Source of the DNA: Spirochaetota bacterium
GTDB taxonomy: Bacteria; Spirochaetota; Spirochaetia; Treponematales; Treponemataceae
Assembly (NCBI GenBank): GCA_023393015.1
Contig: JAEWMY010000002.1
Span: 1 to 45,740 of the forward strand
Reading direction: 5' to 3'
DNA: 45,740 bases
Part shown: piece after piece, positions 8,303 to 16,648 of the stretch
Layout: every line of letters starts with the position of its first letter
Position numbering within the stretch: the first letter of the stretch is position 1
Position numbers and translations under genes: made by a program
Notes under the pieces: model-generated
The model's input: only the letters and a program-made list of their open reading frames with translations
Databases searched by the model: none
What the model was told of the DNA's origin: nothing

Positions 8303-8665
8303 ATGCCAGATATAAAAAATCAGGGTACTTTCTACAAGACTCCAGCAGGAAACGAACCCGTCAGGGATTGGCTTAAAGAGCTTCCGCAGGAAGAACGAAA
8401 AACTATCGGCGAAGATATCAAAGCCATCGAGATAGCCTGGCCCGTTGGTGCTCCGTTGGTGAAGAAACTGGATGCCTACTTATGGGAGGTCCGTACGAAA
8501 TTACCGAGCACGATTTCCCGAGTTTTCTTCACGATCTGGCAAGGCTTCATGGTGTTGCTGCACGGTATTATTAAGAAAAGTCAGAAGACGCCGAAAGAGG
8601 ATCTCGATCTGGCAAAGAAACGGCGCAATGAAGTTTTGAAAGGAGGTATTGACGATGAAAAATAA
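8303..8665 (+). CDS. HigB-like toxin (RelE-superfamily, phage Gp49-type)
   Basis: 120 aa, the normal size for Gp49-like RelE-fold mRNA interferases, which cut mRNA on the ribosome. Recognisable features: a short N-terminal FYKTPAGNEPVRDWLKEL, the central LDAYLWEVRTKLPS (family pattern 'lxxglwElR'), FTIWQGFMVLLHGIIKKSQKTP, and the Lys-rich AKKRRNE tail. The ATG at 8303 begins right after the GC-rich upstream frame ends and directly downstream of a promoter; no Shine-Dalgarno sequence is present. Toxin precedes antitoxin, the HigBA order, and overlaps it by 11 nt. It sits at the point where the TIGR04388-like gene breaks off. Confidence 0.85.
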   Translation: MPDIKNQGTFYKTPAGNEPVRDWLKELPQEERKTIGEDIKAIEIAWPVGAPLVKKLDAYLWEVRTKLPSTISRVFFTIWQGFMVLLHGIIKKSQKTPKEDLDLAKKRRNEVLKGGIDDEK

Positions 8666-8936
8666 AGCAATCGGCAGTTCGTTCGATGACTTTCTCGAAG
8701 AAGAAGGAATCAAGGAAGCGGTTGAGGCCGGGGCTATCAAAAAACTGATCTCTTTTCAGCTGCTTGAAACTATCAAGAAAGAGAACCTCACCAAAACGGA
8801 ACTCGCTCACCGACTCGATACCTCACGCGCGGCGGTTGATCGTCTTCTCGATCCGGAGAATGAATCCGTTACGCTTCTGACGCTCACGAAAGCTGCTTCC
8901 GTTCTCGGAAAGAGGCTCAAACTCGAACTCGTCTGA
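8655..8936 (+). CDS. HigA-like antitoxin, XRE-type helix-turn-helix
   Basis: 93 aa. The C-terminal half carries a Cro/C1-type helix-turn-helix: NLTKTELAHRLDTSRAAVDR, followed by TLLTLTKAASVLGKRLKLEL. The N-terminal part (FDDFLEEEGIKEAVEAGAIK) is typical of antitoxins partnered with Gp49-like toxins. AGGAGG at 8641-8646 lies 8 nt before the ATG at 8655 and only 2 nt before the alternative TTG at 8649, which decides the start. It neutralises the toxin and probably represses the shared promoter at 8268-8296. Confidence 0.88.
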   Translation: MKNKAIGSSFDDFLEEEGIKEAVEAGAIKKLISFQLLETIKKENLTKTELAHRLDTSRAAVDRLLDPENESVTLLTLTKAASVLGKRLKLELV

Positions 8937-9038
8937 TCGGACGATCGCCCTGGTGGAGCACGTAAAGGAGAGGACATCGAAACGAATCTCCTTAAGCTAC
9001 TGCTATTCGCTCTGCGCACCCGTATGCGGTTTTTGGCC

Positions 9039-9066
9039 TTGCAACCCGAACCATCCCGTGTAATAT
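9039..9066 (+). promoter_or_regulatory. Promoter of the RHH/PIN toxin-antitoxin pair
   Basis: TTGCAA at 9039-9044, 16-bp spacer, TAATAT at 9061-9066; the antitoxin ribosome site ACGGAGG follows at 9074-9080. Confidence 0.5.
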
Positions 9067-9086
9067 TTGAACCACGGAGGCAAACC

Positions 9087-9341
9087 ATGAGCTCATTTAC
9101 GATTCATTCGATAGAGACCGAGCTTGATGTGCGTCTGTCGGACGAGGCGAAGAAACTCAAGACTAGCAAGAATCAACTGATCAAGAACGTGTTGGCTCGA
9201 TCCATGGGTTTGGCGAATGCGGGAGGATATGCCGACGATTACCGCGAATTTTGCACTGTATGGTCACAAGAAGAACGAGAGGCCTTTGACGTCGGTCAGT
9301 CGGATAATGAGAGAATCGACGAGGGAGCCTGGCGCCAATGA
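9087..9341 (+). CDS. Ribbon-helix-helix antitoxin (FitA/VapB-like)
   Basis: 84 aa. The N-terminus reads as a short beta strand and two helices (SFTIHSIETELDVRLSDEAKKLKTSKNQLIKNVLARSMG shortened form seen), the ribbon-helix-helix DNA-binding fold of FitA/VapB antitoxins. The C-terminal tail (YREFCTVWSQEEREAFDV) is the usual toxin-binding extension with a W-x3-E-x3-F pattern. Start ATG 9087 is set by ACGGAGG at 9074-9080. The stop overlaps the PIN-gene ATG (ATGA), so translation is coupled. It should neutralise the PIN protein and autoregulate, though that partner appears shortened. Confidence 0.8.
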   Translation: MSSFTIHSIETELDVRLSDEAKKLKTSKNQLIKNVLARSMGLANAGGYADDYREFCTVWSQEEREAFDVGQSDNERIDEGAWRQ

Positions 9342-9637
9342 GCCGCGTGCTGATCGACACGAACGCGTACCCGGCCTTGATGGCGGGAGACGAATCGATC
9401 GCGGACGAATTGGCGAGACATGACGCTATTCTGCTTTCGCCCGTCGTGATCGCCGAACTATACGACGGGTTTTCGCGTGGTACGCGGAATCGCGATAACA
9501 GGCTCATCCTTTCCAGGTTTCGCGAGAAACCCCGTACGGTGTGCGTACCCATTACCGACGCGACGGCGGATTGGTACGCGGAGATCAAGCGGATCTTGCG
9601 GAGCAAAGGAAGACCGATCCCGATCAACGCCGTATGA
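9338..9637 (+). CDS. VapC/FitB-like PIN-domain toxin, C-terminally truncated
   Basis: 99 aa, against roughly 130-140 aa usual for the family. The N-terminal PIN motif VLIDTNAYPALM with the first catalytic Asp (D7), the conserved Glu in SPVVIAELYDG (E40) and the pre-motif GRPIPIN are present. The sequence stops right after PIN, where the family normally continues with the third acidic residue and the D-x-x-I-A-A helix. The stop codon lies inside the stem of a terminator hairpin. PIN toxins are Mg-dependent RNases needing all acidic residues, so this copy is probably inactive; the antitoxin remains intact. Confidence 0.75.
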   Translation: MSRVLIDTNAYPALMAGDESIADELARHDAILLSPVVIAELYDGFSRGTRNRDNRLILSRFREKPRTVCVPITDATADWYAEIKRILRSKGRPIPINAV

Positions 9638-9657
9638 CCCTCGTCATACGGCGTTTT
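9627..9657 (+). terminator. Rho-independent terminator ending the TA block
   Basis: An 11-bp perfect stem, ACGCCGTATGA (9627-9637) with TCATACGGCGT (9644-9654), loop CCCTCG, then TTTT. The PIN-gene stop codon is the last three bases of the left arm. Confidence 0.85.
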
Positions 9658-9674
9658 CATTTATAACCCCTGTC

Positions 9675-10598
9675 TTACTTTTCCTCGATCATCTTCGTGG
9701 CCTTGCCGATCACATCGCGGAGGTCGGTTAGGTCGGAGCTGATGATGACGCGGGAGCCCGACTTGGCGATGCCGCCGACGGCGTCGATCCAGTTTTCGGA
9801 GAGCTTGAGGTTCGCGGCCTCCTCGCCTCCCTTCATCGTCACCGACTCTGCGATCTTGCGGATTCCCTCGGCGGTGGCGCGCGCGACGGCGACGATCTCG
9901 TTCGCCTCGCCCTCCGCCTCGTTCACCATCCGCTGTTTCTCGCCGTCGCTCAGGTTCACGGCCTCCTCGTAGGCGGCCTTCGAGAGGTTGATCTTCGTCT
10001 CCATCTCGCCGAGCGAACGCGCGATCTCCGCGCGCTTTTCGCGCTCGGCCTTCATCTGCGCCTCCATCGCGTCCATGATGGACTCGGATACGCGGATATT
10101 CTGGATCTCGTAGCGCGTCACCTTGACGCCCCAGGGATCGGAGGCCTCGTCGACGGCCTTCACGACCGTCGCGTTGATCTGCTCGCGGGCCTCGAAGGTG
10201 TTGTCGAGCTCGAGCTGGCCGATCACCGAGCGCATCGTAGTCTGCGCGAGAAGTACGGTGGAATAGGCGTAGTCGCGTATCCCGTAACTCGCCTTCTTCG
10301 GGTCCATCACCTGCAGGTAGAGCACGCCGTCAACGCGGACCTGCACGTTGTCCTTCGTGAAGCAGTCCTGGGCGGGCACGTCGATCGCCTGCTCCTTGAG
10401 CGTCTGGCGGTAGCGCACGCGGTCAAGGAAGGGAAAGAGCACGTGAAAGCCGGCCTCGAGGGTGCGGCTATACTTGCCGAGCCGCTCGACGATGAGCGCG
10501 GTACGGTTCGGCACGACGCGCACGGACCGGAACAGGGTGATGACGAAGACGAAGGCGAAAACGGCGAGCATTACGAATAACGGGGCGAGCGGGTTCAT
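9675..10598 (-). CDS. SPFH/band-7 (stomatin-like) membrane protein, second copy
   Basis: 307 aa. One N-terminal membrane segment (LAPLFVMLAVFAFVFVITLF) is followed by the SPFH domain (VPNRTALIVERLGKYSRTLEAGFHVLFPF ... YAYSTVLLAQTTMRSVIGQLELD) and a charged coiled-coil (AEREKRAEIARSLGEMETKIN). SPFH proteins oligomerise into membrane scaffolds and act in membrane quality control. The ATG at 10598 follows an AAGGAGG ribosome site and overlaps the previous stop (ATGA); a longer upstream reading is Arg-rich and rejected. Together with the paralogue and nfeD it forms a three-gene operon, as in many bacteria where NfeD partners an SPFH protein. Confidence 0.9.
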   Translation of the reverse strand: MNPLAPLFVMLAVFAFVFVITLFRSVRVVPNRTALIVERLGKYSRTLEAGFHVLFPFLDRVRYRQTLKEQAIDVPAQDCFTKDNVQVRVDGVLYLQVMDPKKASYGIRDYAYSTVLLAQTTMRSVIGQLELDNTFEAREQINATVVKAVDEASDPWGVKVTRYEIQNIRVSESIMDAMEAQMKAEREKRAEIARSLGEMETKINLSKAAYEEAVNLSDGEKQRMVNEAEGEANEIVAVARATAEGIRKIAESVTMKGGEEAANLKLSENWIDAVGGIAKSGSRVIISSDLTDLRDVIGKATKMIEEK

Positions 10599-11521
10599 GC
10601 GGCGCCTCCTTTTGCGGATTTCTTCCCGGCGCCCTTGACGAGCTCGGCGACGGCGGCGATCCCGGCGAGTTCCTCCGGGAAGACGGAGACGTCGCACTCG
10701 GCGAGCGTCTTGCGGAAGCGCGCGATATAGCCCTCGGCGAGGCGCATGCCCATGGCGGTCTTGCCGCCGGGAACGGAGAGCGCGGAGGCGACGAGGGAAA
10801 GCCCCTCGGCGCTCGCCTTGCTCGTGATCTCGATGGACTTCGCTCGTCCCTCGGCTATGTTGATCCTCCGCTGCTTCTCGCCCATCGAGCGGTTGATGGC
10901 GTCCTGCTTGTCTCCGAGCGAGACGTTGATTCTCGCCTCGCGCTTGCCTTCGCTCGAGAGGATGCTCGCGCGCTTGATGCGCTCGGCGCGCATCTGGCTT
11001 TCCATCGCCTCGAGTATGTTCGCCGTCGGCGTGATGTCGCGTATCTCGTACCGCGTCACCTTGACGCCCCAGTTACCGGAGGCCTCGTCGAGCGCGCGAA
11101 CGATGTTGTCGTTGATCCCCTCGCGGCCGCAAAAGGTCTTGTCGAGCTCGAGCTTTCCCATCTCGCTCCGCATCGTGGTTTTCGCGAGTTGGGCCACCGC
11201 GAAACGGTAGTTGTCGATGCCGTAACTCGCCTTGACGGGATCCATTACCTTGAGGTAGAGGATGCCGTCGACCTGCACCTGCACGTTGTCGGAGGTGATG
11301 CAGAGCTGCGGGTCGACGTCGAGCGCCTCTTCCTTCAGGTTCTGCTTGTAGGCTATGTGGTCGATGAACGGCACGAGCAGGTGAAAGCCCGCTTCGAGCG
11401 TCTTGGTGTAGCGGCCGAGCCGCTCGATTACGTAGCTTTCCTGTTCCGGTACCACGACCGCGATCTTGAACAGGACCACTACCACCACGAAGGCGATCAG
11501 GTACATTAAAAAAACCGGCAT
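10595..11521 (-). CDS. SPFH/band-7 (stomatin-like) membrane protein, first copy
   Basis: 308 aa with a membrane segment at about residues 5-23, then a SPFH domain (VPEQESYVIERLGRYTKTLEAGFHLLVPF) and a coiled-coil rich in R/E (MRAERIKRASILSSEGKREARIN). The C-terminus (AGKKSAKGG) is Lys/Gly rich. It is clearly a duplicate of the next gene and keeps the same motifs (TTMRSEMGKLELD against TTMRSVIGQLELD). Its start abuts the stop of nfeD with no gap and its stop overlaps the next start. Likely functions as a hetero- or homo-oligomeric membrane scaffold with the second copy and NfeD; the substrate is unknown. Confidence 0.9.
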   Translation of the reverse strand: MPVFLMYLIAFVVVVVLFKIAVVVPEQESYVIERLGRYTKTLEAGFHLLVPFIDHIAYKQNLKEEALDVDPQLCITSDNVQVQVDGILYLKVMDPVKASYGIDNYRFAVAQLAKTTMRSEMGKLELDKTFCGREGINDNIVRALDEASGNWGVKVTRYEIRDITPTANILEAMESQMRAERIKRASILSSEGKREARINVSLGDKQDAINRSMGEKQRRINIAEGRAKSIEITSKASAEGLSLVASALSVPGGKTAMGMRLAEGYIARFRKTLAECDVSVFPEELAGIAAVAELVKGAGKKSAKGGAA

Positions 11522-12004
11522 TCAAATCCTCCCTTGTTTTTCCGGGCCGTCGCCCGAGGCGAGCGGCTCCACCGTATACGTCATCCCGTCGCGCGCCACG
11601 ACGCGCGCCCTCGATCCCGCGGCGATCCCGGCGTCGGTCGTCCGCGCGTTCCAGGTCGTCCCGCGAAAACGGATGCGCCCTTCCTTGACCGCGCTTATCG
11701 TCTCGACGACCTCGCACGTCTCGCCCGCCCCGTCCTCGGCCGAGGAGGATTTCCCCGGTATGAACAAGGTTCCCTCGAAGACGCGCGTGAAACGCCTCCT
11801 GAGAAAGACGAGCGAAAGGACCGACAACGCCGAGAACAGCAGTATCTGCAGCCACACCTGCGAGCCGACCGCCGGGATAAGCGTCAATACCGCGGTGGCA
11901 AGCGCGCCGAGACCGAAAAAGAAGATGACGAAACCGGGCATGAGCATCTCGAGTCCGATACAGGCGATCCCGATGACGGCCCAGGTAATCCAAGCGTTTT
12001 GCAT
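11522..12004 (-). CDS. NfeD-family membrane protein
   Basis: 160 aa. Two or three N-terminal membrane helices (WAVIGIACIGLEMLMPGFVIFFFGLGALA, then LQILLFSALSVLSLVFL) precede an OB-fold domain (GETCEVVETISAVKEGRIRFRGTTWNAR) typical of the short NfeD1b form without a ClpP-like protease. NfeD associates with SPFH proteins and the two SPFH genes follow directly, so the three probably form one membrane complex. The ATG at 12004 follows AAAGGAG. TATACT (complement of 12027-12032) upstream is a plausible -10 with a weak -35. Confidence 0.88.
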   Translation of the reverse strand: MQNAWITWAVIGIACIGLEMLMPGFVIFFFGLGALATAVLTLIPAVGSQVWLQILLFSALSVLSLVFLRRRFTRVFEGTLFIPGKSSSAEDGAGETCEVVETISAVKEGRIRFRGTTWNARTTDAGIAAGSRARVVARDGMTYTVEPLASGDGPEKQGRI

Positions 12005-12063
12005 TGAATACTCCTTTCAGCTACGTAGTATACCACCTTTTTTCCTCCAGGACACCTTCCCGA

Positions 12064-12092
12064 TTGCCCGGAGTCGCGGAATCGTCTATACT
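12064..12092 (+). promoter_or_regulatory. Promoter of trkA-trkH
   Basis: TTGCCC at 12064-12069, 17-bp spacer, TATACT at 12087-12092. The expected start is within a base or two of the ATG at 12100, and there is no ribosome site, so the transcript would be leaderless. Confidence 0.65.
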
Positions 12093-12099
12093 GAACGCT

Positions 12100-13509
12100 A
12101 TGCGCGTCGTAATCGTAGGGGCCGGATTGGTCGGCTTGCATTTAGCCCGTGAGCTTATCAGCGAAGGCCGTGACGTAGTCCTTATCGAAAAGGACGCGGA
12201 ACTCGCCCGCAAGGTCGACAACGAGCTTGACTGCCTCGTCATCAACGAAGACGGAAGCCGTCCCGAGACCCTTCGCCTCGCCAGGACGGAAGGGGCCGAC
12301 TGGTTCCTTGCCATGACGGGGTCCGACGCCGTCAACATCGTCGCCTGCGGTCTTGTCGCGGCCGAGTCGAAAACGACCCGGACCATCGCGCGCGTCGAAA
12401 CCCCCTTTTATTCCTCGCTGTCCGAGGCGCAGAGAAAGGCCTTCGGCCTCGACGTCCTTATCAATCCCGCGATGGAGGCGGCGCGTTCCCTGTCGCACAC
12501 GCTCGACGAGGGATTCGCGGAGGACGTAATCCCCCTGCACGGAGGCGCCCTCCAGTTACGGACGGTATTCGCGCCAGTCATGCCCGACTTGATCGGTAAG
12601 CGGCTCGACGAGCTTCGCGGAAAGAAGAAAACCCATTTTCTCGTCGCCGCGGTCGTCCGCGACGGCGGGATCATCGTACCCAAGGGCGATTGTCTCGTCG
12701 AGGAAGCCGACAAGCTCTACATACTCGGCACGCCCGACGCCCTCGACGGGATCCTCGGTTCGGTCAAGGGACTCGACGACACCCCGAGAAAGATCACGAT
12801 CGTCGGTGCGTCGCGCGTCGGGGAACGGTTGATCGAAACCCTTCTCTCGGGCGACGAAGGCCACAAGCGCGGAATCACGGCCTTCTTCTCGCGCCTGTTC
12901 AGGCGCCCTCCCGACGTGACGATACTCGAGGACGACGACGAGGCGTGCAAGCGGCTCGCGCACCTGCACGAACGTCTCAATATCGTCAACGTGGACTGCC
13001 TCGAGGAGGGCGTACTCGAGGCCTCGGGAATCTCCAGCACCGACCTCTTCATCTCGGCGAAGTCATCGCAAGCCGAGAACATACTTATCGCCCAACTCGC
13101 GAAGTTCCTCGGCGCGAAGAAGACGGTCGCCGTCACGACGAATCACCGCTTCCTCAAGCTCGGGACGCGCATGGACATCGACTCGTTCATCTGCGCGAAC
13201 GACGTGGTCGTCTCCGCAGTGCTCGAGACGGTGCGCGCGGCGCACATCCGCACGATCCACGATTTCTACGAGGACGACGTCGAGATCGTCGAGCTCCGCA
13301 TCAACGCCTCGTCGCCGCTCGTAGGAAAGGCGCTTCGCGACATCGAGCTGCCGCGCGAGGTTCTCGTCGCGTTCGTTATGCAGGAAGGCTCGGTCATCGT
13401 CCCGACAGGATCGACGGCGCTCAACGCGGGAGACGAAATGGGTCTCATAGCGCACAAGCGGCACATCCCGATTCTCGAGCACGTCTTCGGGGGAGAGAAT
13501 GGAAAGTAG
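12100..13509 (+). CDS. trkA: Trk potassium uptake regulatory protein TrkA
   Basis: 469 aa, the full double-module form. Each half has a Rossmann NAD-binding RCK-N domain (VVIVGAGLVGLHLARELI near residue 2; KITIVGASRVGERLIETL near 230) and an RCK-C domain (MPDLIGKRLDELRGKKK; SPLVGKALRDIELPRE). It is the cytoplasmic gating ring for TrkH, sensing nucleotides. The chosen start, ATG 12100, gives MRVVIVGAG, the exact N-terminus expected; a reading from 12004 adds 32 unsupported residues. The gene overlaps trkH by 11 nt, coupling the two subunits. A promoter ends 7 nt before the ATG. Confidence 0.95.
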   Translation: MRVVIVGAGLVGLHLARELISEGRDVVLIEKDAELARKVDNELDCLVINEDGSRPETLRLARTEGADWFLAMTGSDAVNIVACGLVAAESKTTRTIARVETPFYSSLSEAQRKAFGLDVLINPAMEAARSLSHTLDEGFAEDVIPLHGGALQLRTVFAPVMPDLIGKRLDELRGKKKTHFLVAAVVRDGGIIVPKGDCLVEEADKLYILGTPDALDGILGSVKGLDDTPRKITIVGASRVGERLIETLLSGDEGHKRGITAFFSRLFRRPPDVTILEDDDEACKRLAHLHERLNIVNVDCLEEGVLEASGISSTDLFISAKSSQAENILIAQLAKFLGAKKTVAVTTNHRFLKLGTRMDIDSFICANDVVVSAVLETVRAAHIRTIHDFYEDDVEIVELRINASSPLVGKALRDIELPREVLVAFVMQEGSVIVPTGSTALNAGDEMGLIAHKRHIPILEHVFGGENGK

Positions 13510-14950
13510 GGCCCTCTTTCGGGCGATTTCCGTCCTGCTCTCGGTCGTCGCCTCGTTCATGCTCGCGTGCATGCTCGCAGGGCTCGCCTTCGGCGAGGGC
13601 GCCGTCGCCGTGCGTTCCTTCGCGCCCCCGGTCGCCGCCGGGTACGCCCTCTTCGTCGCGTCCCTGTTTCTCAAGCGCGAAGCCATGACCATGTCGAACC
13701 GCTCGGGATACCTCTTCGTCACGCTTTCCTGGGTGTGCTCGGCCGCTCTCGGCGCCATCCCCTTCGTCCTCTCGCCGGCCCGTCTCCCGGTGCCCGACGC
13801 CCTCTTCGAGGCGATGAGCGGCTTCACCACGACGGGCGCGACGGTGATCCGCGACCTCGAAATCATGCCGAAATCGATCCTCCTGTGGCGGGCCACGACG
13901 CATTGGCTCGGGGGCATGGGTATCGTCGTGTTGACGGTCGCGATCTTTCCTCTCCTCGGCATCAGCGGCAAGGCCCTCATGGAGGCGGAGGCGCCCGGTC
14001 CGCAGGTGGACAAGTTCACGCCGCGCCTTTCGGACACGGCGGCGATCCTGTGGCGCATCTATCTCGGTCTCACCGTCGCCCTGACACTGCTCCTCATCCT
14101 CGGCGGAATGAGTCCTTTCGACGCGGTAACGCACTCCTTCGCGACCATGGCGACCGGCGGTTTTTCGACGCGCAACGCCTCGGTCGGGGCGTTCAATTCC
14201 CCGTTCATCGACGTCGTGCTTACGGCCTTCATGCTCATAGCCGGAATGAACTTCGCCCTCCACTGGAAGGCCCTGACCGGGAAATTCCGGGAGGTCGCGC
14301 GCGACGGGGAATGGCGCGCCTACATGCTCATTTTCGCCGTCGCGACGGCGGGCGTCTTCGCCGCCGTCATGAAAAACTCGATATACGCGGATCCGCTCGC
14401 GGCGCTCCGTCATTCGGGCTTCCAGGTCGCGTCAATTCTCACCACGACGGGTTTCACCACGGCCGATTTCGCCGCGTGGCCTTCGTTCGCGCAAGGGATT
14501 CTCTTCGCGGTCATGTTCGTGGGCGGATGCGCGGGCTCGACGGGCGGCGGTATAAAGGTCAGCCGCATACTCACCCTCTTCAAGATGGCCCTCTCGGAGA
14601 TGCGTTATCTCCTCAACCCGCGCGGGGTTTTCGGCATCTTCGTCAACGGTACGTACATGCGGAAGGTGATCGTCTACGACATCGCCGCGATGGTATATCT
14701 CTACCTCGGGTCCATCATAGTTTCGACTCTCGTCGTGTCCTGGGGCGGTTTCGACGTGCTCACGAGCGTCACCTCTACGCTCGCGACCCTCGGAAACATC
14801 GGACCCGGGCTCGCGCTCGCGGGCCCTGCCAATACCTACGCCTTCTTCCCGGGCTGGATAAAGCTCTGGTTCTTCTTTGTCATGTTGCTCGGACGGCTCG
14901 AGGTCTACACGGTCGCCGTCATCTTTACCCGTTCCTTCTGGAAACGATAG
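13499..14950 (+). CDS. trkH: Trk potassium transporter membrane subunit TrkH
   Basis: 483 aa, strongly hydrophobic, with four pore-loop signatures of the TrkH/TrkG/KtrB family: GFTTTGATV, MATGGFSTRN, TTTGFTTADF and TLGNIGPGL. These glycine-containing loops form the potassium selectivity filter. It ends with the family's VMLLGRLEVYTV helix. It is the inner-membrane channel gated by TrkA, whose gene overlaps it upstream. It ends 3 bp before the stop of the convergent DUF1846 gene. Confidence 0.95.
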   Translation: MESRALFRAISVLLSVVASFMLACMLAGLAFGEGAVAVRSFAPPVAAGYALFVASLFLKREAMTMSNRSGYLFVTLSWVCSAALGAIPFVLSPARLPVPDALFEAMSGFTTTGATVIRDLEIMPKSILLWRATTHWLGGMGIVVLTVAIFPLLGISGKALMEAEAPGPQVDKFTPRLSDTAAILWRIYLGLTVALTLLLILGGMSPFDAVTHSFATMATGGFSTRNASVGAFNSPFIDVVLTAFMLIAGMNFALHWKALTGKFREVARDGEWRAYMLIFAVATAGVFAAVMKNSIYADPLAALRHSGFQVASILTTTGFTTADFAAWPSFAQGILFAVMFVGGCAGSTGGGIKVSRILTLFKMALSEMRYLLNPRGVFGIFVNGTYMRKVIVYDIAAMVYLYLGSIIVSTLVVSWGGFDVLTSVTSTLATLGNIGPGLALAGPANTYAFFPGWIKLWFFFVMLLGRLEVYTVAVIFTRSFWKR

Positions 14951-14953
14951 GCC

Positions 14954-16519
14954 CTATTCAACGAAAAGCCGGTGCGAGGCGAATACGGGGTCCGAGGTCA
15001 GGTTGACGCCGAGCCTCCGCAGGCCCGCCTCGTCTCCCGGCGTCGGGAAATGCGTGAGGTGCATCTGGCATCCGTGAAGGTCGGTGAGGCGGTCGAGGCA
15101 GTTTTGCACCATCGGGGTGAGCGCCGCGCTGATCGCGAGGGCGATGAGGGCCTCGTCGACGTCGAGGCTCGCGGTCTTTCCCTTCATGGTCTTCTTCTTG
15201 AAATTCGCGATCGACTCTATCACGAGCGGAGAGAGGAGCTGGATACTGTCGGGCACGCCGGCGAGCCGTTTGATCGCGTTGAGCACGGCGGCGGTCGCGG
15301 CATGGAGGAGACGCGAGTTCTTGCCGGTCACGATCTCGCCCGAGGGAAGCTCGAGGGCCGCTCCGCACCGCACGACAGGCCCGCCACGCGATCCGGCCGC
15401 CTCTCCGCGCGCGTCGGTCGCCCCGCCGCCGTCGGTTTCGCCCGAGGTCGCGAGCGCCTCCTCGGCGGTCTTTCGAGCCGCGACGAGCACGGGCCGGTAC
15501 TCGACGGTAAGCGAGAGCTCCTTCATGAGCCGGTCCGCCTTGTTGAGCGACTCCTGGTCGGCCATGCCCATCATGAACTCGCACGAACACCGGAGGTAGC
15601 GCCTGACTATCTCCTGCTTCGCGGCCTCGCGGGTCACGTCGTCGTCGACGATGGCGAAGCCCGCGCGGTTCACGCCCATCTCGGTCGGGGAACGATAGGC
15701 ACCGGCCGATCCGGTAATCTTCTCGAGTATGCCGCGAAGTATGGGGAAGGATTCCACGTCGCGGTTGTAGTTCACGGCCGTCTCGCCGGTCGCCTCGAGG
15801 TGGAAGGGGTCGATGAGGTTGACGTCCTTGAGGTCGAGCGTCGCGGCCTCGTAGGCGAGGTTTACGGGATGCTTGAGCGGAAGGCTCCATATCGGGAAGG
15901 TCTCGAACTTCGCGTACATCGCCTGGATGCCGAGCGCGTGGTCATGGTACACCTGCGACAGGCACGTCGCCATCTTTCCCGAGCCCGGGCCGGGACCGGT
16001 CACGACGACGAGCGGTTTCGTCGTCTCGATGCGGGGATTCGCCCCGTAGCCGTCCTCGGAGACGATCAGGTCGACGTTCGTGGGGTAGCCCTTCGTCGGG
16101 GCATGGGTATAGACCCTGATTCCCCGGTTTTCGAGCTTCGTCTTGAAGGCGCGCGCGGCGGGCTGGTTTTCCCATCGGGTGATGACGACGGCGGAGACCG
16201 AAAGGCCCCATTCACCGAGATCGTCTATCTGTTTCATGGCGTCCGCGTCGTAGGTGATGCCGTAATCGGCGCGGATCTTGCGGTGCTCGATGGCGCCCGC
16301 GTGGATGCACAGTATGATGTCCGCCTCGTCCTTGAGTTCCTTGAGGAGGCGAATTTTCACGTTGGGGTCGTAACCGGGAAGGACGCGGGCGGCGTGGAAG
16401 TCGTTCAGGAGCTTGCCGCCGAACTCGAGGTACAGCCGGCAGTCGAACCGCCGCATTCGCTCGCGGATATACGACGCCTGCTCGGCCAGATATCGCTCGT
16501 TGTCAAAGCCCTTTCGCAT
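14954..16519 (-). CDS. DUF1846 (UPF0371) family protein
   Basis: 521 aa. Recognised from GFDNERYLAEQ at the N-terminus, LYLEFGGKLLNDFHAARVLPGYDPN, and VVVTGPGPGSGKMATCLSQVYHD, hallmarks of DUF1846. The GPGPGSGK segment looks like a nucleotide-binding loop, but the biochemical role of the family is not known to me. An Ala/Gly/Glu-rich insertion (about residues 387-415: SGETDGGGATDARGEAAG) is low complexity and probably lineage-specific. Start ATG 16519 gives MRKGFDNERY, the family N-terminus; a 46-residue upstream extension runs through the promoter and is rejected. Expressed from its own promoter at 16548-16576. Confidence 0.9.
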   Translation of the reverse strand: MRKGFDNERYLAEQASYIRERMRRFDCRLYLEFGGKLLNDFHAARVLPGYDPNVKIRLLKELKDEADIILCIHAGAIEHRKIRADYGITYDADAMKQIDDLGEWGLSVSAVVITRWENQPAARAFKTKLENRGIRVYTHAPTKGYPTNVDLIVSEDGYGANPRIETTKPLVVVTGPGPGSGKMATCLSQVYHDHALGIQAMYAKFETFPIWSLPLKHPVNLAYEAATLDLKDVNLIDPFHLEATGETAVNYNRDVESFPILRGILEKITGSAGAYRSPTEMGVNRAGFAIVDDDVTREAAKQEIVRRYLRCSCEFMMGMADQESLNKADRLMKELSLTVEYRPVLVAARKTAEEALATSGETDGGGATDARGEAAGSRGGPVVRCGAALELPSGEIVTGKNSRLLHAATAAVLNAIKRLAGVPDSIQLLSPLVIESIANFKKKTMKGKTASLDVDEALIALAISAALTPMVQNCLDRLTDLHGCQMHLTHFPTPGDEAGLRRLGVNLTSDPVFASHRLFVE

Positions 16520-16547
16520 GATCCCGCACCCCCTCGTACAAGGGGCG

Positions 16548-16576
16548 AGTATATACCCCGAGAGCGGAAATGGCAA
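16548..16576 (-). promoter_or_regulatory. Promoter of the DUF1846 gene
   Basis: On the minus strand TTGCCA (complement of 16571-16576), 17-bp spacer, TATACT (complement of 16548-16553). The start would be near 16541, giving a ~22-nt leader. Confidence 0.7.
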
Positions 16577-16607
16577 CGGAGGGACTCCGACCGTCGGCTC
16601 GAAAAGG

Positions 16608-16643
16608 CGAAAAAAAACCGGAACCCTCGGGTAAGGATTCCGG
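16608..16643 (-). terminator. Terminator after tRNA-Met
   Basis: On the minus strand CCGGAATCC (complement of 16635-16643) pairs with GGGTTCCGG (complement of 16618-16626, one G-U pair), then seven T residues. It lies 5 bp beyond the tRNA 3' end. Confidence 0.8.
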
Positions 16644-16648
16644 ATTGA

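Noticed and set aside
13063..14413. Minus-strand frames of 320-330 aa opposite trkA/trkH
   Set aside because: Arg/Asp-rich shadows of real genes whose motifs are unmistakable on the plus strand.
14972..16648. 558-aa plus-strand frame opposite the DUF1846 gene
   Set aside because: Antisense shadow in GC-rich DNA; it also runs through the promoter and terminator region.
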